Source: Deltaproteobacteria bacterium
GTDB lineage: Bacteria > Desulfobacterota > Deferrisomatia > Deferrisomatales > BM512
NCBI GenBank assembly: GCA_030591565.1
Contig: JAUVAU010000012.1
Span: 1 to 48,038, forward strand
DNA length: 48,038 nucleotides
Reading direction: 5' to 3'
The notes under the pieces are model-generated. The model searched no databases. It worked only from the letters and a program-made list of their open reading frames with translations, and was not told the origin of the DNA. Position 1 is the stretch's first letter, and each line of letters opens with the position of its first letter. Both the position numbers and the translations under genes were made by a program. Positions 8,574 through 17,540 of this stretch are shown piece after piece.

Positions 8574-9728
8574 ATGGGCCTTGAACAGTTTTTGCTAAAA
8601 TTTCTCAGCGGCACCGGCTTCGCCAATTTCACCATAGGTCATCTGGCGATGATCTGCGTGGGGTGCATCTTCATCTACCTCGCGATCAAGAAGCACTACG
8701 AGCCCCTGCTGCTTGTCCCCATCGGCTTTGGCATCCTGATCGCCAACATCCCGATGCCCCCCGGCTTTGCGCTCATCAGCGAAGGGTTCATGAACGGCAC
8801 CACCGGGGCCACCTCGGTAATGGACTACCTCTATATGGGGGTCATCAAGGGTTACTATCCCCCGCTGATCTTCATGGGGATCGGAGCGCTGACCGATTTC
8901 TCGACGCTGATAGCCAACCCCAAGCTGGTTCTCTTGGGCGCTGCGGCGCAGCTTGGCATCTTCGCCACCCTGGCCGGAGCCCTTTATCTCGGGTTCAACC
9001 CCGCCGAGGCAGGCGCAATCGGCATCATCGGCGGCGCTGACGGCCCGACTTCGATCTTTCTGGCCTCAAAGCTGGCCCCACACCTGATAGCCCCGGTAGC
9101 CATCGCGGCCTATTCCTACATGGCGCTGGTGCCTGTCATCCAGCCCCCGGTGATGTATCTGCTCACCACAAAGGAAGAGCGGCTCATGAAGATGCCGCCC
9201 GTGCGGCCCGCGTCCAAACTTGAGCGCATACTCTTTCCGCTGGTGTCATTTCTCATCTGCGCGCTGATCGCGCCCGGCGCGGTCATGCTTCTGGGCATGC
9301 TCTTCTTCGGCAACCTGATGAAGGAGTGCGGCGTCACCGACCGGCTCGCCAACACCGCCAAGTCTTCGTTCATCGACACGGTAACGATCCTGCTGGGCGT
9401 CAGCGTCGGGGCGAGCGCCTCGGCCGAGCTCTTCCTCACCGCCACCTCGCTCAAGATCTTCGGGCTGGGCGCGGCCAGCTTCGCCATGGCCACCGCGGCT
9501 GGGGTCCTCTTCGCCAAGCTGATGAACGTCTTCGCCAAAGAAAAGATCAACCCGCTCATTGGAGCGGCGGGGGTCTCCGCAGTGCCCGACTCGGCCCGAG
9601 TGGTCCAGATAGTCGGCGCCAAGGAAGACCCGACTAATTTTCTACTCATGCACGCCATGGGCCCCAACGTCGCGGGCGTAATCGGCTCGGGAATCGCTGC
9701 GGGCGTGTTGTGGTCACTGCTTGGGTGA
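8574..9728 (+). CDS. Na+-translocating decarboxylase beta subunit (OadB/MmdB/GcdB family)
   Basis: 384 residues, very hydrophobic with about ten membrane helices. The family signature GGADGPTSIFLASKLAP is present around residues 150-166; the Asp of GADGPT is the conserved residue linked to Na+ transport in OadB. Further conserved stretches: PIGFGILIANIPM, FMGIGALTDF, and ASAVPDSARV-like AGVSAVPDSARVVQ near the C-terminus. It decarboxylates carboxybiotin and pumps 1-2 Na+ out per turnover. Starts 6 bases after the biotin carrier stop with no clear RBS, implying coupling. Confidence 0.93.
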   Translation: MGLEQFLLKFLSGTGFANFTIGHLAMICVGCIFIYLAIKKHYEPLLLVPIGFGILIANIPMPPGFALISEGFMNGTTGATSVMDYLYMGVIKGYYPPLIFMGIGALTDFSTLIANPKLVLLGAAAQLGIFATLAGALYLGFNPAEAGAIGIIGGADGPTSIFLASKLAPHLIAPVAIAAYSYMALVPVIQPPVMYLLTTKEERLMKMPPVRPASKLERILFPLVSFLICALIAPGAVMLLGMLFFGNLMKECGVTDRLANTAKSSFIDTVTILLGVSVGASASAELFLTATSLKIFGLGAASFAMATAAGVLFAKLMNVFAKEKINPLIGAAGVSAVPDSARVVQIVGAKEDPTNFLLMHAMGPNVAGVIGSGIAAGVLWSLLG

Positions 9729-9750
9729 TTTGAACTGGAGGATAACGTAA

Positions 9751-11409
9751 ATGAACCGTGACGATTTCAAGTCCAGGATGGATCAGTGGCAGGAGGGCAC
9801 AGTGGACAAGCTCCTGTCCAAGCGGCCCGAGCGCAAGGAAAAGTTCCAGACCACTTCAATGAACGAGATGAAGCGCGTCTTCACCGCGTTGGACGCGCCC
9901 GAAGAGAGCGTGATGGAAGACGGCCTGCCCGGCGGCTATCCCTTCACACGCGGCGTTCAGCCCACCATGTACCGTGGCCGCTTCTGGACAATGCGCCAGT
10001 ATGCGGGGTTCGGCACCGCCGAGCTGACAAACGAGCGCTATAAATATCTGTTGGACCAGGGCCAGACCGGCCTCAGCGTCGCCTTCGACCTGCCCACCCA
10101 GATCGGCTACGACTCCGATCACGAGTTGGCGGAGGGCGAAGTGGGCAAGGTCGGCGTCGCGGTGGACAGCCTGCGCGATCTGGAGATTCTCTTCGACGGC
10201 ATCCCCATGGACAAGGTCTCCACCTCCATGACGATCAACTCGCCCGCAGCCGTGCTCCTCTCCATGTACATGGCGGTGGCGGAAAAACAGGGGGTCAGCC
10301 CCGAGAAACTTCGCGGCACGATCCAGAACGACCTGCTCAAGGAATATATCGCGCGCGGCACCTACATCTTCCCCCCGACGCCAAGCCTCAAGGTCATCAC
10401 CGACATCATGGCGTTCTGCAAGGAGAAGATCCCCAGCTGGAACACGGTCTCCATCTCCGGCTACCACATCCGCGAGGCTGGCAGCTCCGCCGTGCAGGAA
10501 GTGGCGTTCACCCTGGCTAACGGCATCACCTACGTGGAGGCGGCGCTCGACGCCGGGCTTGACGTTGACGAGTTCGCAGGCCGCTTGAGCTTCTTCTTCA
10601 ACTGCCACAACAACCTCATTGAAGAGGTGTCCAAGTTCCGCGCCGCGAGGAGGATGTGGGCCAAGATCATGAAGGAGCGGTTCAAGGCCAAGGATCCGCG
10701 CTCGATGATGCTCAGGTTCCACACCCAGACCGCCGGTTGCAGCCTCACCGCGCAGCAGCCCGACAACAACATCGTGCGCGTCACAATCCAGGCGATGGCC
10801 GCTGTGCTTGGCGGCACCCAGAGCCTGCACACCAACTCACGCGACGAGGCGCTCTGCCTGCCCACCCAGGACTCGGTGCGCATCGCACTGAGAACCCAGC
10901 AGATCATCGCCAACGAGTCGGGCGTGGCCGACACCTGCGACCCGCTGGCCGGTTCCTACTGCGTGGAGGCGCTCACCGACGAGATCGAAACCAAGGCGCT
11001 GGAATACATCGCCAAGATCGAAGACCTGGGCGGCGTGGTCAAGGCAATCGAAGCCGGTTATATCCAGAAAGAGATCGCCGATTCGGCCTACCGTTACCAG
11101 AAAGATATCGAGACCGCTGACGAGATCGTCGTCGGCGTCAACAAATTCACGATGGAAGAAGCGCCTCCCACCAACCTGCTCAGGGTCGATCAGGCGGTGG
11201 AAGACTACCAGAAGGAAAAAACCATCAAAGTTCGCGCCGAGCGCGACCAGGCTGCCACCGACAAGGCCCTGGCCTCCCTCGAAAAAGTGGCAACCGACGG
11301 CGCCAACGTCATGCCCCCGATCTATGAGGCGGTCAAAACCTATGCCACTCTGGGCGAAATCTGCGACACCCTGCGCGGCGTCTACGGCGAATATTCCGAA
11401 GCCGGTTAA
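9751..11409 (+). CDS. mcmA: methylmalonyl-CoA mutase, large (catalytic) subunit
   Basis: 552 residues: the TIM-barrel half only, lacking the B12 domain, as in two-gene mutases of anaerobes and archaea. Conserved motifs: [13 protein letters not shown] (substrate CoA channel, catalytic Tyr), [29 protein letters not shown] (active-site His), [38 protein letters not shown]. It interconverts succinyl-CoA and (R)-methylmalonyl-CoA together with the small subunit. RBS GGAGG ahead of ATG 9751. The placement links the Na+ pump to succinate/propionate interconversion. No mutase GTPase chaperone (MeaB/ArgK) is seen in the window. Confidence 0.96.
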   Translation: MNRDDFKSRMDQWQEGTVDKLLSKRPERKEKFQTTSMNEMKRVFTALDAPEESVMEDGLPGGYPFTRGVQPTMYRGRFWTMRQYAGFGTAELTNERYKYLLDQGQTGLSVAFDLPTQIGYDSDHELAEGEVGKVGVAVDSLRDLEILFDGIPMDKVSTSMTINSPAAVLLSMYMAVAEKQGVSPEKLRGTIQNDLLKEYIARGTYIFPPTPSLKVITDIMAFCKEKIPSWNTVSISGYHIREAGSSAVQEVAFTLANGITYVEAALDAGLDVDEFAGRLSFFFNCHNNLIEEVSKFRAARRMWAKIMKERFKAKDPRSMMLRFHTQTAGCSLTAQQPDNNIVRVTIQAMAAVLGGTQSLHTNSRDEALCLPTQDSVRIALRTQQIIANESGVADTCDPLAGSYCVEALTDEIETKALEYIAKIEDLGGVVKAIEAGYIQKEIADSAYRYQKDIETADEIVVGVNKFTMEEAPPTNLLRVDQAVEDYQKEKTIKVRAERDQAATDKALASLEKVATDGANVMPPIYEAVKTYATLGEICDTLRGVYGEYSEAG

Positions 11410-11424
11410 GGGAGGAAAGTTATA

Positions 11425-11820
11425 ATGAGCGGTAAAACAATCAGAGTTCTCATAGCAAAGCCCGGCCTCGACGGCCATGACCGTGGCGCAAAAGTCGTCG
11501 CCCGCGCACTGCGCGACGCCGGTATGGAAGTGATCTACACCGGCATCCGCCAGACGCCTGAGAAGATCGTCGCCACGGCGGTGCAGGAAGACGTGGACGT
11601 CGTCGGCCTCAGCTGTCTCTCCGGCGCGCACAACGTGCTCTTCCCCAGGGTCGCCCAGGGCATCAAGGAAAAAGGCAAAGAAGGCGTGCTGCTCTTTGGC
11701 GGCGGGATCATCCCCCTGGAGGACATCCCCGGCCTGAAGGATTCCGGCTTCAAGGAGATATTCCTTCCCGGCACCGACACCAACACCGTGGTGGATTTCA
11801 TCAACGATTTCCTCAAGTAG
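11425..11820 (+). CDS. mcmB: methylmalonyl-CoA mutase, small (cobalamin-binding) subunit
   Basis: 131 residues, a complete flavodoxin-like B12 domain. DGHDRG gives the D-x-H-x-x-G motif with H18 as lower axial ligand of cobalt. LSCLSGAH and GGGIIPLED match the nucleotide-tail binding segments. RBS GGAGG sits 15 bases after the large-subunit stop. The TAG stop codon lies within the target-site duplication of the MITE-like element that follows. Confidence 0.96.
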   Translation: MSGKTIRVLIAKPGLDGHDRGAKVVARALRDAGMEVIYTGIRQTPEKIVATAVQEDVDVVGLSCLSGAHNVLFPRVAQGIKEKGKEGVLLFGGGIIPLEDIPGLKDSGFKEIFLPGTDTNTVVDFINDFLK

Positions 11821-12060
11821 GAGGCTCTTGAAAAACTCTCCCAAAGCGGGGGTAACACTAAACAGGGCTAAACCGGAGATTTTAGCCGATGCTGGCCAAA
11901 CCTCTAACTAAGCCGACGATAAACAGGAAGCCCCGAAGATCATTCGAGGAGTAGGAAGGGAAGAAAAATGACCGCAGGCATACCCATAAGTATTTCGAGG
12001 ATCATTTTTCGCCCCTGACAACGTCAATCGGAGGATATCCGGGGTTTTTCAACAAGCTCA
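11821..12060. mobile_element. MITE-like non-autonomous element (240 bp) between mcmB and the epimerase gene
   Basis: The ends are imperfect 16-bp inverted repeats, 13 of 16 matching: GAGGCTCTTGAAAAAC at 11821-11836 and the complement of GAGCTTGTTGAAAAAC ending at 12059. AAGTAG is duplicated at 11815-11820 and 12061-12066, which looks like a target-site duplication. Removing the element plus one AAGTAG restores mcmB and mce only about 16 bases apart with a GGAAAGG ribosome site between them. The interior encodes nothing but has a hairpin near 11963-12010. A related copy lies at 47658-48038. No transposase is present. Confidence 0.75.
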
Positions 12061-12082
12061 AAGTAGGGAAAGGATTTTAGAC

Positions 12083-12493
12083 ATGCCAAGCCAGATAAAC
12101 CACATCGGCATCGCCGTGCACGACATAGAAGAAGCGGCCAAGTTCTACACCGAGCAGCTGGGCCTCACGCTCGGCGGCGTGGAAGAGGTAGTGGACCAGA
12201 AGGTCAAGGTCGCCTTCCTTCCCATCGGCGAAATCCGCATTGAACTGATCCAGCCCACCAGCCCCGAGTCCCCCATAGCCAAGTACCTTGAAAAGAATGG
12301 CCCCGGCATTCATCACATCGCCTATCAGGTGGAAGACACCGGCGAAGTGGTGGAAAAACTCATAGGCCAGGGCGTGCGCATGGTGGACCAGCAGCCGCGC
12401 AAGGGCGCGCACGACACGCTCATCGCGTTCGTACACCCCAAGGCCAGCGGCGGCGTATTGACCGAGCTTGTGCAGGAGACCGGTGAACACTAG
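12083..12493 (+). CDS. mce: methylmalonyl-CoA epimerase
   Basis: 136 residues, VOC/glyoxalase fold in two beta-alpha-beta-beta-beta modules. Metal ligands by family: H7 (INHIGIAV), the His of GIHHIAYQV (H77/H78) and E128 (GVLTELVQ). It interconverts the (R) and (S) epimers of methylmalonyl-CoA, needed because the mutase and the carboxyltransferase use opposite epimers. Last gene of the methylmalonyl-CoA set. RBS GGAAAGG about 10 bases before ATG, just outside the MITE-like element. Confidence 0.94.
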   Translation: MPSQINHIGIAVHDIEEAAKFYTEQLGLTLGGVEEVVDQKVKVAFLPIGEIRIELIQPTSPESPIAKYLEKNGPGIHHIAYQVEDTGEVVEKLIGQGVRMVDQQPRKGAHDTLIAFVHPKASGGVLTELVQETGEH

Positions 12494-13190
12494 AGCAAAT
12501 ACACCCGCCATAGTGCTATTAAGCGGCGGGCTCGATTCGGCAACGGTATGCGCGATGGCTCTGGAGAAGGGTCATCGCGTTTATGCTTTGTCCTTCAACT
12601 ACGGCCAGCGCCACGGGATAGAGTTGATCGCAGCGGCCAAGCTCGCCCATGTGATGGGGGTGGAAGATCACATGATCGCCGATCTGGACCTGGCGAAGGT
12701 CACCCGGTCGGCGCTGACCGGCCAGCTGGAAGTCCCCAAACACGACTCCATTGAAGATATGAGTGGTGACATTGGCGACAAGATTCCCGACACCTACGTA
12801 CCGGCGCGTAATATCCTCTTCATCACAATAGCCGCCGCCCGCGCCGAAGCGGTGGGGGCCTCCGACATCTACCTCGGCATCAACGCGCTGGATTATTCCG
12901 GCTACCCAGATTGTCGCCCCGAGTTCATCGAAGCGATGCAACACACCCTGAACGTCGGCACCAAACAGGGCGTCGAAGGCAACCCCTTCACCCTGCACGC
13001 CCCCCTCATCCACATGACCAAGGCGGAAATAATCAGGGAAGGCACCCGGCTGGGGGTGGACTATTCACTCACCCGCTCCTGTTACGACCCCGACGAAAAT
13101 GGACTGGCGTGCGGCCACTGCGATTCCTGCCTGCTGAGAAAACGTGGCTTCACCAGAGCTGGCATACCCGACCCCACCCAGTACGCCTGA
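12483..13190 (+). CDS. queC: 7-cyano-7-deazaguanine (preQ0) synthase
   Basis: 235 residues from the GTG at 12483, chosen because AGGAGA lies just upstream; an in-frame TTG at 12468 is possible but has no ribosome site. The PP-loop VLLSGGLDSATV binds ATP. Four cysteines near the C-terminus (C200, C210, C213, C216; ACGHCDSCLLRKRGF) bind zinc. QueC converts 7-carboxy-7-deazaguanine to preQ0 in queuosine synthesis. The start overlaps the end of mce by 11 bp although the pathways are unrelated, so it is co-transcribed or read through. No other que gene is in the window. Confidence 0.95.
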   Translation: MNTRANTPAIVLLSGGLDSATVCAMALEKGHRVYALSFNYGQRHGIELIAAAKLAHVMGVEDHMIADLDLAKVTRSALTGQLEVPKHDSIEDMSGDIGDKIPDTYVPARNILFITIAAARAEAVGASDIYLGINALDYSGYPDCRPEFIEAMQHTLNVGTKQGVEGNPFTLHAPLIHMTKAEIIREGTRLGVDYSLTRSCYDPDENGLACGHCDSCLLRKRGFTRAGIPDPTQYA

Positions 13191-13286
13191 GCCAATTATT
13201 CACCCGGCCCTTTGCATCCAGACCGAAAAGCTGCAAGAATTTCCAAACAAAATATCCCAAGCTACATAAATACATGAGGGGCGTAC

Positions 13287-14558
13287 ATGGACAACAATTC
13301 GCATAACAGCACTCAGCAACAACTAAGCGACGAGGAACAAGCTAAGAGGGAACGAAAGCTCCTTGAGGAATTTGTTGTAAATCACGCTGACCTTGAAAAC
13401 CTTGAGGCGCAACTGGCAGGATTCAATATTTTTGAGGCCATTGGCGCTGTCAGGCAAGAGCTACGCCACTCTGACTTCTTATCCTTTCTGCTCAATCCAT
13501 CAAAAAATCACGGATTAGGAGATTACTTTCTCAAAGAATTCCTCAAAGCAGTGCTCGTCAAATCTTCTCTTGACAATGTAAGCGCCATTGACATTGATGT
13601 TTCAAGTATGGACTCCGCAGAAATTTTCCGCGAATGGCAAAATATGGACATCCTGATACGTGATGATACAAACGGGATCGTCTGTGTAATAGAAAATAAA
13701 ATAGGGACCACCGATTCCAAGGGCCAACTGAATAGGTACGAAGAAATTGCATCGAAAGAGTTCCCGAAGCACAAAAAAATTCTCGTCTACCTTACACCCG
13801 ATGGCGACCCACCCACAGACGACTCAGCCAGCGAAGAGTGGCTAACATTTAGTTACCAGTCAATTGCAACACTCTTGGAATTCACCTTGAACTCTAAGCG
13901 ATCTGTTATGGGACCAGATGTCGTTGTTCTTACTGAGCATTATCTAACAATGATCGGGAGGCATATCGTGAGCGAGTCTATTTCCGCAAACCTTTGCATA
14001 AAAATTTACAAAGCACATAAAGAAGCTATTGATCTTATCCTTGAACATCGCCCGGACCGACAGATGGAGCTTCGATATCTACTTGAAGAGATAATCAAGG
14101 AGTCATCACCCAATTCGGGGCTTGTTCTTGATCATTGTTCAAAAGGATATATAAGATTTGGCGTTGTCGAGTGGGACAATCACCCCGCACAAAAAACTTG
14201 TGATGGCTGGACTTCTACTAAACGTTTACTTCTTTTTGAATTCCAAAACTACCCAAGCGACCTGACACTTAAGCTTGTCCTTGGGCCTGGTGACCTGCCC
14301 GTAAGGCAGGCTTTTTTCCAGACTGCAACGTCCAAAAAAGGTGTCTTTAAAAGAGCAAGTAGACGGTTCAGTCCCAAGTGGACCCAGCTTTATGCAAAGA
14401 CATTCCTATCCAAAACAGACGTATTCTCGGGCGACTTAGCTACTCAAACCGAAAAAGTCCGTAAAAACTGGGGTGACTTCATTGCTCAAGACCTACCGGA
14501 AATAATAGGGGCGGTTGAATGGCCAAACATGGACAATCTCAGGAGAAGCTCCCCATGA
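13287..14558 (+). CDS. PD-(D/E)XK nuclease superfamily protein
   Basis: 423 residues. [16 protein letters not shown] (around 56-71) and the later NMDILI...VCVIENKIG...QLNRYEE match the PD-(D/E)XK helicase/nuclease-like family often annotated PDDEXK_4: likely catalytic D121, E136 and K138, with Q147 as helix residue. Such proteins are mostly uncharacterised and some belong to defence or repair islands. Base use is more AT-rich than both neighbours, suggesting acquisition by transfer. The 3' end overlaps yjbQ by 4 bp (ATGA). No methylase or helicase partner is adjacent, so a restriction system is not supported. Confidence 0.75.
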   Translation: MDNNSHNSTQQQLSDEEQAKRERKLLEEFVVNHADLENLEAQLAGFNIFEAIGAVRQELRHSDFLSFLLNPSKNHGLGDYFLKEFLKAVLVKSSLDNVSAIDIDVSSMDSAEIFREWQNMDILIRDDTNGIVCVIENKIGTTDSKGQLNRYEEIASKEFPKHKKILVYLTPDGDPPTDDSASEEWLTFSYQSIATLLEFTLNSKRSVMGPDVVVLTEHYLTMIGRHIVSESISANLCIKIYKAHKEAIDLILEHRPDRQMELRYLLEEIIKESSPNSGLVLDHCSKGYIRFGVVEWDNHPAQKTCDGWTSTKRLLLFEFQNYPSDLTLKLVLGPGDLPVRQAFFQTATSKKGVFKRASRRFSPKWTQLYAKTFLSKTDVFSGDLATQTEKVRKNWGDFIAQDLPEIIGAVEWPNMDNLRRSSP

Positions 14559-14974
14559 AAAGCTACCGCAAGGAACTCTGGTTCGACATCCCCACCCGCC
14601 GCGAGTTCATCCACATCACCCCCCACGTGAACGAATGCCTGCGCGCGAGCGGGATAAAAGAAGGCCTCGTGCTGGTCAACGCCATGCACATCACCGCCTC
14701 GGTCTTCATCAACGACAACGAAGGCGGCTTGCATCAGGACTACGAACGGTGGCTTGAAGAACTCGCCCCCCACGAACCGCTTTCGCTCTACAAACACAAC
14801 CTCACCGGCGAAGACAATGGCGACGCCCACCTGAAACGCCAGATCATGGGCCGCGAAGTGACCGTAGCCGTGACCGATGGACGTCTCGATTTTGGCCCCT
14901 GGGAAGCGATCTTTTATGGCGAGTTTGACGGCAGAAGACGCAAGCGCGTGCTGGTGAAAATAATAGGGGAGTGA
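14555..14974 (+). CDS. YjbQ/UPF0047 family protein (secondary thiamine-phosphate synthase-like)
   Basis: 139 residues from ATG 14555, preceded by AGGAGA at an 8-base spacing; a longer in-frame start at 14519 lies inside the nuclease gene and lacks an RBS. Conserved family segments: [48 protein letters not shown], and [35 protein letters not shown]. Members show weak thiamine-phosphate synthase activity in E. coli and their true role is unsettled. Shares an ATGA overlap with the upstream nuclease gene. Confidence 0.9.
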   Translation: MKSYRKELWFDIPTRREFIHITPHVNECLRASGIKEGLVLVNAMHITASVFINDNEGGLHQDYERWLEELAPHEPLSLYKHNLTGEDNGDAHLKRQIMGREVTVAVTDGRLDFGPWEAIFYGEFDGRRRKRVLVKIIGE

Positions 14975-15078
14975 CCCCCTGAATCACCAAGCCAATTAGC
15001 CAAACCACCTTTTCTGCGGTATTGCTTGGTACGTCTCTGTTTCTGCTCTGGAGGAGTGCCCAAGGATAGGATTGGCCC

Positions 15079-16350
15079 ATGGCTCACGCGACTTCACGCC
15101 ACCAGTACGACCGGCTGACCGAGCGGCTGAACCGCTTTCCCCAGGGCGCTTCCCCTTCTGATCTTCTGTTTAAAATTCTCAGGATTCTCTTCTCCGAACG
15201 CGAGGCAGAGCTGGTGGCCCAGTTGCCGATCAGGCCCTTCACCGTGCAGAAGGCGGCGCAGGTCTGGAAAATGAACGAAAAGCGCGCAAAACTCATTTTG
15301 GACAAGCTGGCTGAGCGCGCCCTGCTGATGGACTTTGAGGAGAAGGGTGAATACCTTTACGTGCTGCCGCCGCCGATGGCGGGGTTTTTTGAGTTCTCCC
15401 TTATGCGGGTGCGCGACGATATCGACCAGAAGCTGCTGAGCGAGCTTTTCTACCAATACCTCAACGTGGAGGAGGAGTTCGTCCGCGACCTCTTCACCGA
15501 AGGCGATACGCAGTTGGGGCGCACCTTCGTCAACGAACCGGCCCTGATCCAAGAGGTGGGCGCAACCCTGAACGTGCTGGACTATGAGCGCGCCAGCGAG
15601 ACGATAAAAACCGCCACGGCGATGGGCGTGGGCATGTGCTACTGCCGCCACAAGATGATGCACCTGGAGCGCGCCTGTGAAGCACCCATAGACATCTGCA
15701 TGACCTTCAACACCGTCGCCGAGGCGCTGACACACCACGGGCACGCACGCAGGGTGGACGTGGCCGAAGGGCTGGAGCTGCTGGACCGGGCCTACGAGTC
15801 CAACCTGGTGCAGTTTGGCGAGAACGTGCGGGAGTCTGTCAGCTTTATCTGCAACTGCTGCGGCTGCTGCTGCGAGGCGCTGCTCGCCCAAAAACGCTTT
15901 GCGGTGATGGACCCGATCCACACCACCAACTTCATCCCGGTGGTGGATAGCGACAACTGCACCGGCTGCGGCAAATGCGTAAAAGCCTGCCCCGTTGAGG
16001 CGATGACAATGGAGGAAAGCGGGAAGAAGAAGACAGCTCGACTTGACGCAAAGCTCTGCCTGGGTTGCGGGGTCTGCGTCCGCGTCTGCCAGACTGACGG
16101 GGCGCTCCGGTTGGAGTCGCGGGAGCAAAGGGTCATCACCCCCCTGGACAGCACCCACCGCGCGGTGCTGATGGCGCTGGAGCGCGGCAAACTTCAAAAC
16201 CTTATTTTCGATAACCAGACGCTTTGGAGCCACCGCGCCCTGGCCGCCGTGCTGGGTGCGATACTTCGCCTGCCCCCGGTCAAACGCGTCATGGCAACCG
16301 AGCAGGTCAAGTCCCGCTACCTGGAAAAGCTGATCTCGCGCTATAGTTGA
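15079..16350 (+). CDS. multi-cluster ferredoxin-domain protein with N-terminal winged-helix-like region
   Basis: 423 residues. Residues about 25-110 resemble a winged helix (ILFSEREAELVAQLPIRPFTVQKAAQVWKMNEKRAKLILDKLAERALL). A middle region has two unusual cysteine groups: CYCRHKMMHLERACEAPIDIC and FICNCCGCCCEAL. Then come two classical 4Fe-4S motifs, CTGCGKCVKACP and CLGCGVCVRVC. This architecture recurs in anaerobic bacteria as an unnamed Fe-S oxidoreductase-like protein, and the extra cysteines could bind a further cluster. No partner enzyme is adjacent. Function unknown; a redox-sensing or electron-transfer role is inference. Start ATG 15079, with AAGGAT upstream. Confidence 0.8.
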   Translation: MAHATSRHQYDRLTERLNRFPQGASPSDLLFKILRILFSEREAELVAQLPIRPFTVQKAAQVWKMNEKRAKLILDKLAERALLMDFEEKGEYLYVLPPPMAGFFEFSLMRVRDDIDQKLLSELFYQYLNVEEEFVRDLFTEGDTQLGRTFVNEPALIQEVGATLNVLDYERASETIKTATAMGVGMCYCRHKMMHLERACEAPIDICMTFNTVAEALTHHGHARRVDVAEGLELLDRAYESNLVQFGENVRESVSFICNCCGCCCEALLAQKRFAVMDPIHTTNFIPVVDSDNCTGCGKCVKACPVEAMTMEESGKKKTARLDAKLCLGCGVCVRVCQTDGALRLESREQRVITPLDSTHRAVLMALERGKLQNLIFDNQTLWSHRALAAVLGAILRLPPVKRVMATEQVKSRYLEKLISRYS

Positions 16351-16462
16351 CACAAAAGGGCCGGAAAGATCACCCCTTAGCACCTCACGCCTTGCAATCC
16401 CCCCACCTTCTTGCTATTCACCTTGTATCAACTTCAACTTCACAGTTTGAAAGGATTTTTAG

Positions 16463-16777
16463 ATGTCCGAATTCAATAACGTAACGGTCGTGCGCGAGGC
16501 CAACGTCTACTTCGACGGCAAGGTCACCAGCCGCACGGTGGTCTTCGGTGACGGCTCCAAAAAGACGCTGGGCGTCATGTTGGCGGGCGAGTTCACTTTC
16601 AACACTGGCGCGCCCGAGGTGATGGAGCTGCTGGCCGGGAAGATGGCCTACAAACTAAATGAGGGCGACGATTGGTCCGAGGTCGGACCCGGCGAGTCCT
16701 TTGAGGTTCCCGGCGATTCCAGCTTCACCGTGAAGGTTGACGAGTTCGCCGACTACTGCTGCTCATTCGTGGAGTAA
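16463..16777 (+). CDS. ppnP: pyrimidine/purine nucleoside phosphorylase (PpnP, DUF1255 cupin)
   Basis: 104 residues, a small single-domain cupin. NVYFDGKVTSRTVVFGDG, TLGVMLAGEFTFNTGAPEVMELLAGK, GDDWSEVGPGESFEVPGDSSFTVKV and the terminal YCCSFVE line up with E. coli PpnP (YaiE). The enzyme phosphorolyses several nucleosides to base plus ribose-1-phosphate. RBS AAGGA 9 bases before ATG. Confidence 0.92.
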   Translation: MSEFNNVTVVREANVYFDGKVTSRTVVFGDGSKKTLGVMLAGEFTFNTGAPEVMELLAGKMAYKLNEGDDWSEVGPGESFEVPGDSSFTVKVDEFADYCCSFVE

Positions 16778-16793
16778 TACCTGGAGAAATATT

Positions 16794-16958
16794 ATGACAA
16801 AAGACGAGCTGGAGGCTGAACTGGCTGAGTTGAACAAGGAATTAATCGAACGCAAGGGGGCGTTGCCCGCCCACTCGATCCGCCCCCACCAGATTCTGCG
16901 CATCGAGGAGATCGAAGACCGGATTGCAGAGCTGCAAAAGGAGCTGGAGGGGGCATGA
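16794..16958 (+). CDS. small coiled-coil hypothetical protein
   Basis: 54 residues from ATG 16794, with GGAG 8 bases upstream; a longer frame from 16737 runs inside ppnP and lacks an RBS. The protein is almost all charged helix (TKDELEAELAELNKELIERKGALP, LRIEEIEDRIAELQKELE) with heptad-like leucines, so a short coiled coil is likely. It overlaps the next gene by ATGA, which supports it being translated. Function unknown. Confidence 0.7.
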   Translation: MTKDELEAELAELNKELIERKGALPAHSIRPHQILRIEEIEDRIAELQKELEGA

Positions 16959-17512
16959 AGACCGCGCTAGTTCTCATCGACATCCAGAACGACTACTTCC
17001 CCGGCGGCAAGATGGAGCTGGAGGGCGCGGTCGAGGCTGCCGGGGAGGCCGGCAAGCTCCTGGCCGCTGCCCGCGAAAACAATGTGACCATCTGCCATAT
17101 CCGCCACTTCTCGGTGCAGCCCGGGGCGACCTTCTTTATACCGGGCACCGAGGGGACCGAGACACACAGCTCGGTCGCTCCCCTGCCCGACGAGCTGGTG
17201 ATAGAGAAGAACTACCCCAATTCCTTCAGGGAGACAACGCTGGGCGAGTTCCTCAAGCGCGAGGGGATAGGCAAGCTGGTCTTCGCCGGGATGATGACCC
17301 ACATGTGCGTGGACACCACCGTGCGCACCGCCTCCGACCTGGGCTTCAAGTGCGCGCTGGCCCATGACGCCTGCGCCACGCTGGGGCTGGAATTTAACGG
17401 GAGATCCGTAACGGCGACAGACGTACAAACCTCCTTCATGGCCGCTATTAGCGGTCGGTTTGCGCTCGTGCTCTCCGCAGCCGAGCTTTCCAAGGGCTTC
17501 AGCCAGTGCTGA
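16955..17512 (+). CDS. isochorismatase-like cysteine hydrolase
   Basis: 185 residues. The catalytic triad of the family is visible: D9 (LVLIDIQNDYFPGG), K85 (VIEKNYPNSF) and C118 (FAGMMTHMCVDTTVR). GGK plus HIRH and the H/D residues near 50 fit nicotinamidase/amidohydrolase-type members. The substrate (an amide or an isochorismate-type ether) cannot be predicted. Coupled to the small coiled-coil gene by a 4-bp overlap and followed 28 bp later by the dehydrogenase. Confidence 0.9.
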   Translation: MKTALVLIDIQNDYFPGGKMELEGAVEAAGEAGKLLAAARENNVTICHIRHFSVQPGATFFIPGTEGTETHSSVAPLPDELVIEKNYPNSFRETTLGEFLKREGIGKLVFAGMMTHMCVDTTVRTASDLGFKCALAHDACATLGLEFNGRSVTATDVQTSFMAAISGRFALVLSAAELSKGFSQC

Positions 17513-17540
17513 GAGCCGGACTGAATACAAGGTGGAGCAA

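Noticed and set aside
14519-14974. Longer start for yjbQ at 14519
   Set aside because: It lies within the nuclease gene without an RBS, whereas ATG 14555 has AGGAGA at a proper distance and gives the normal family start.
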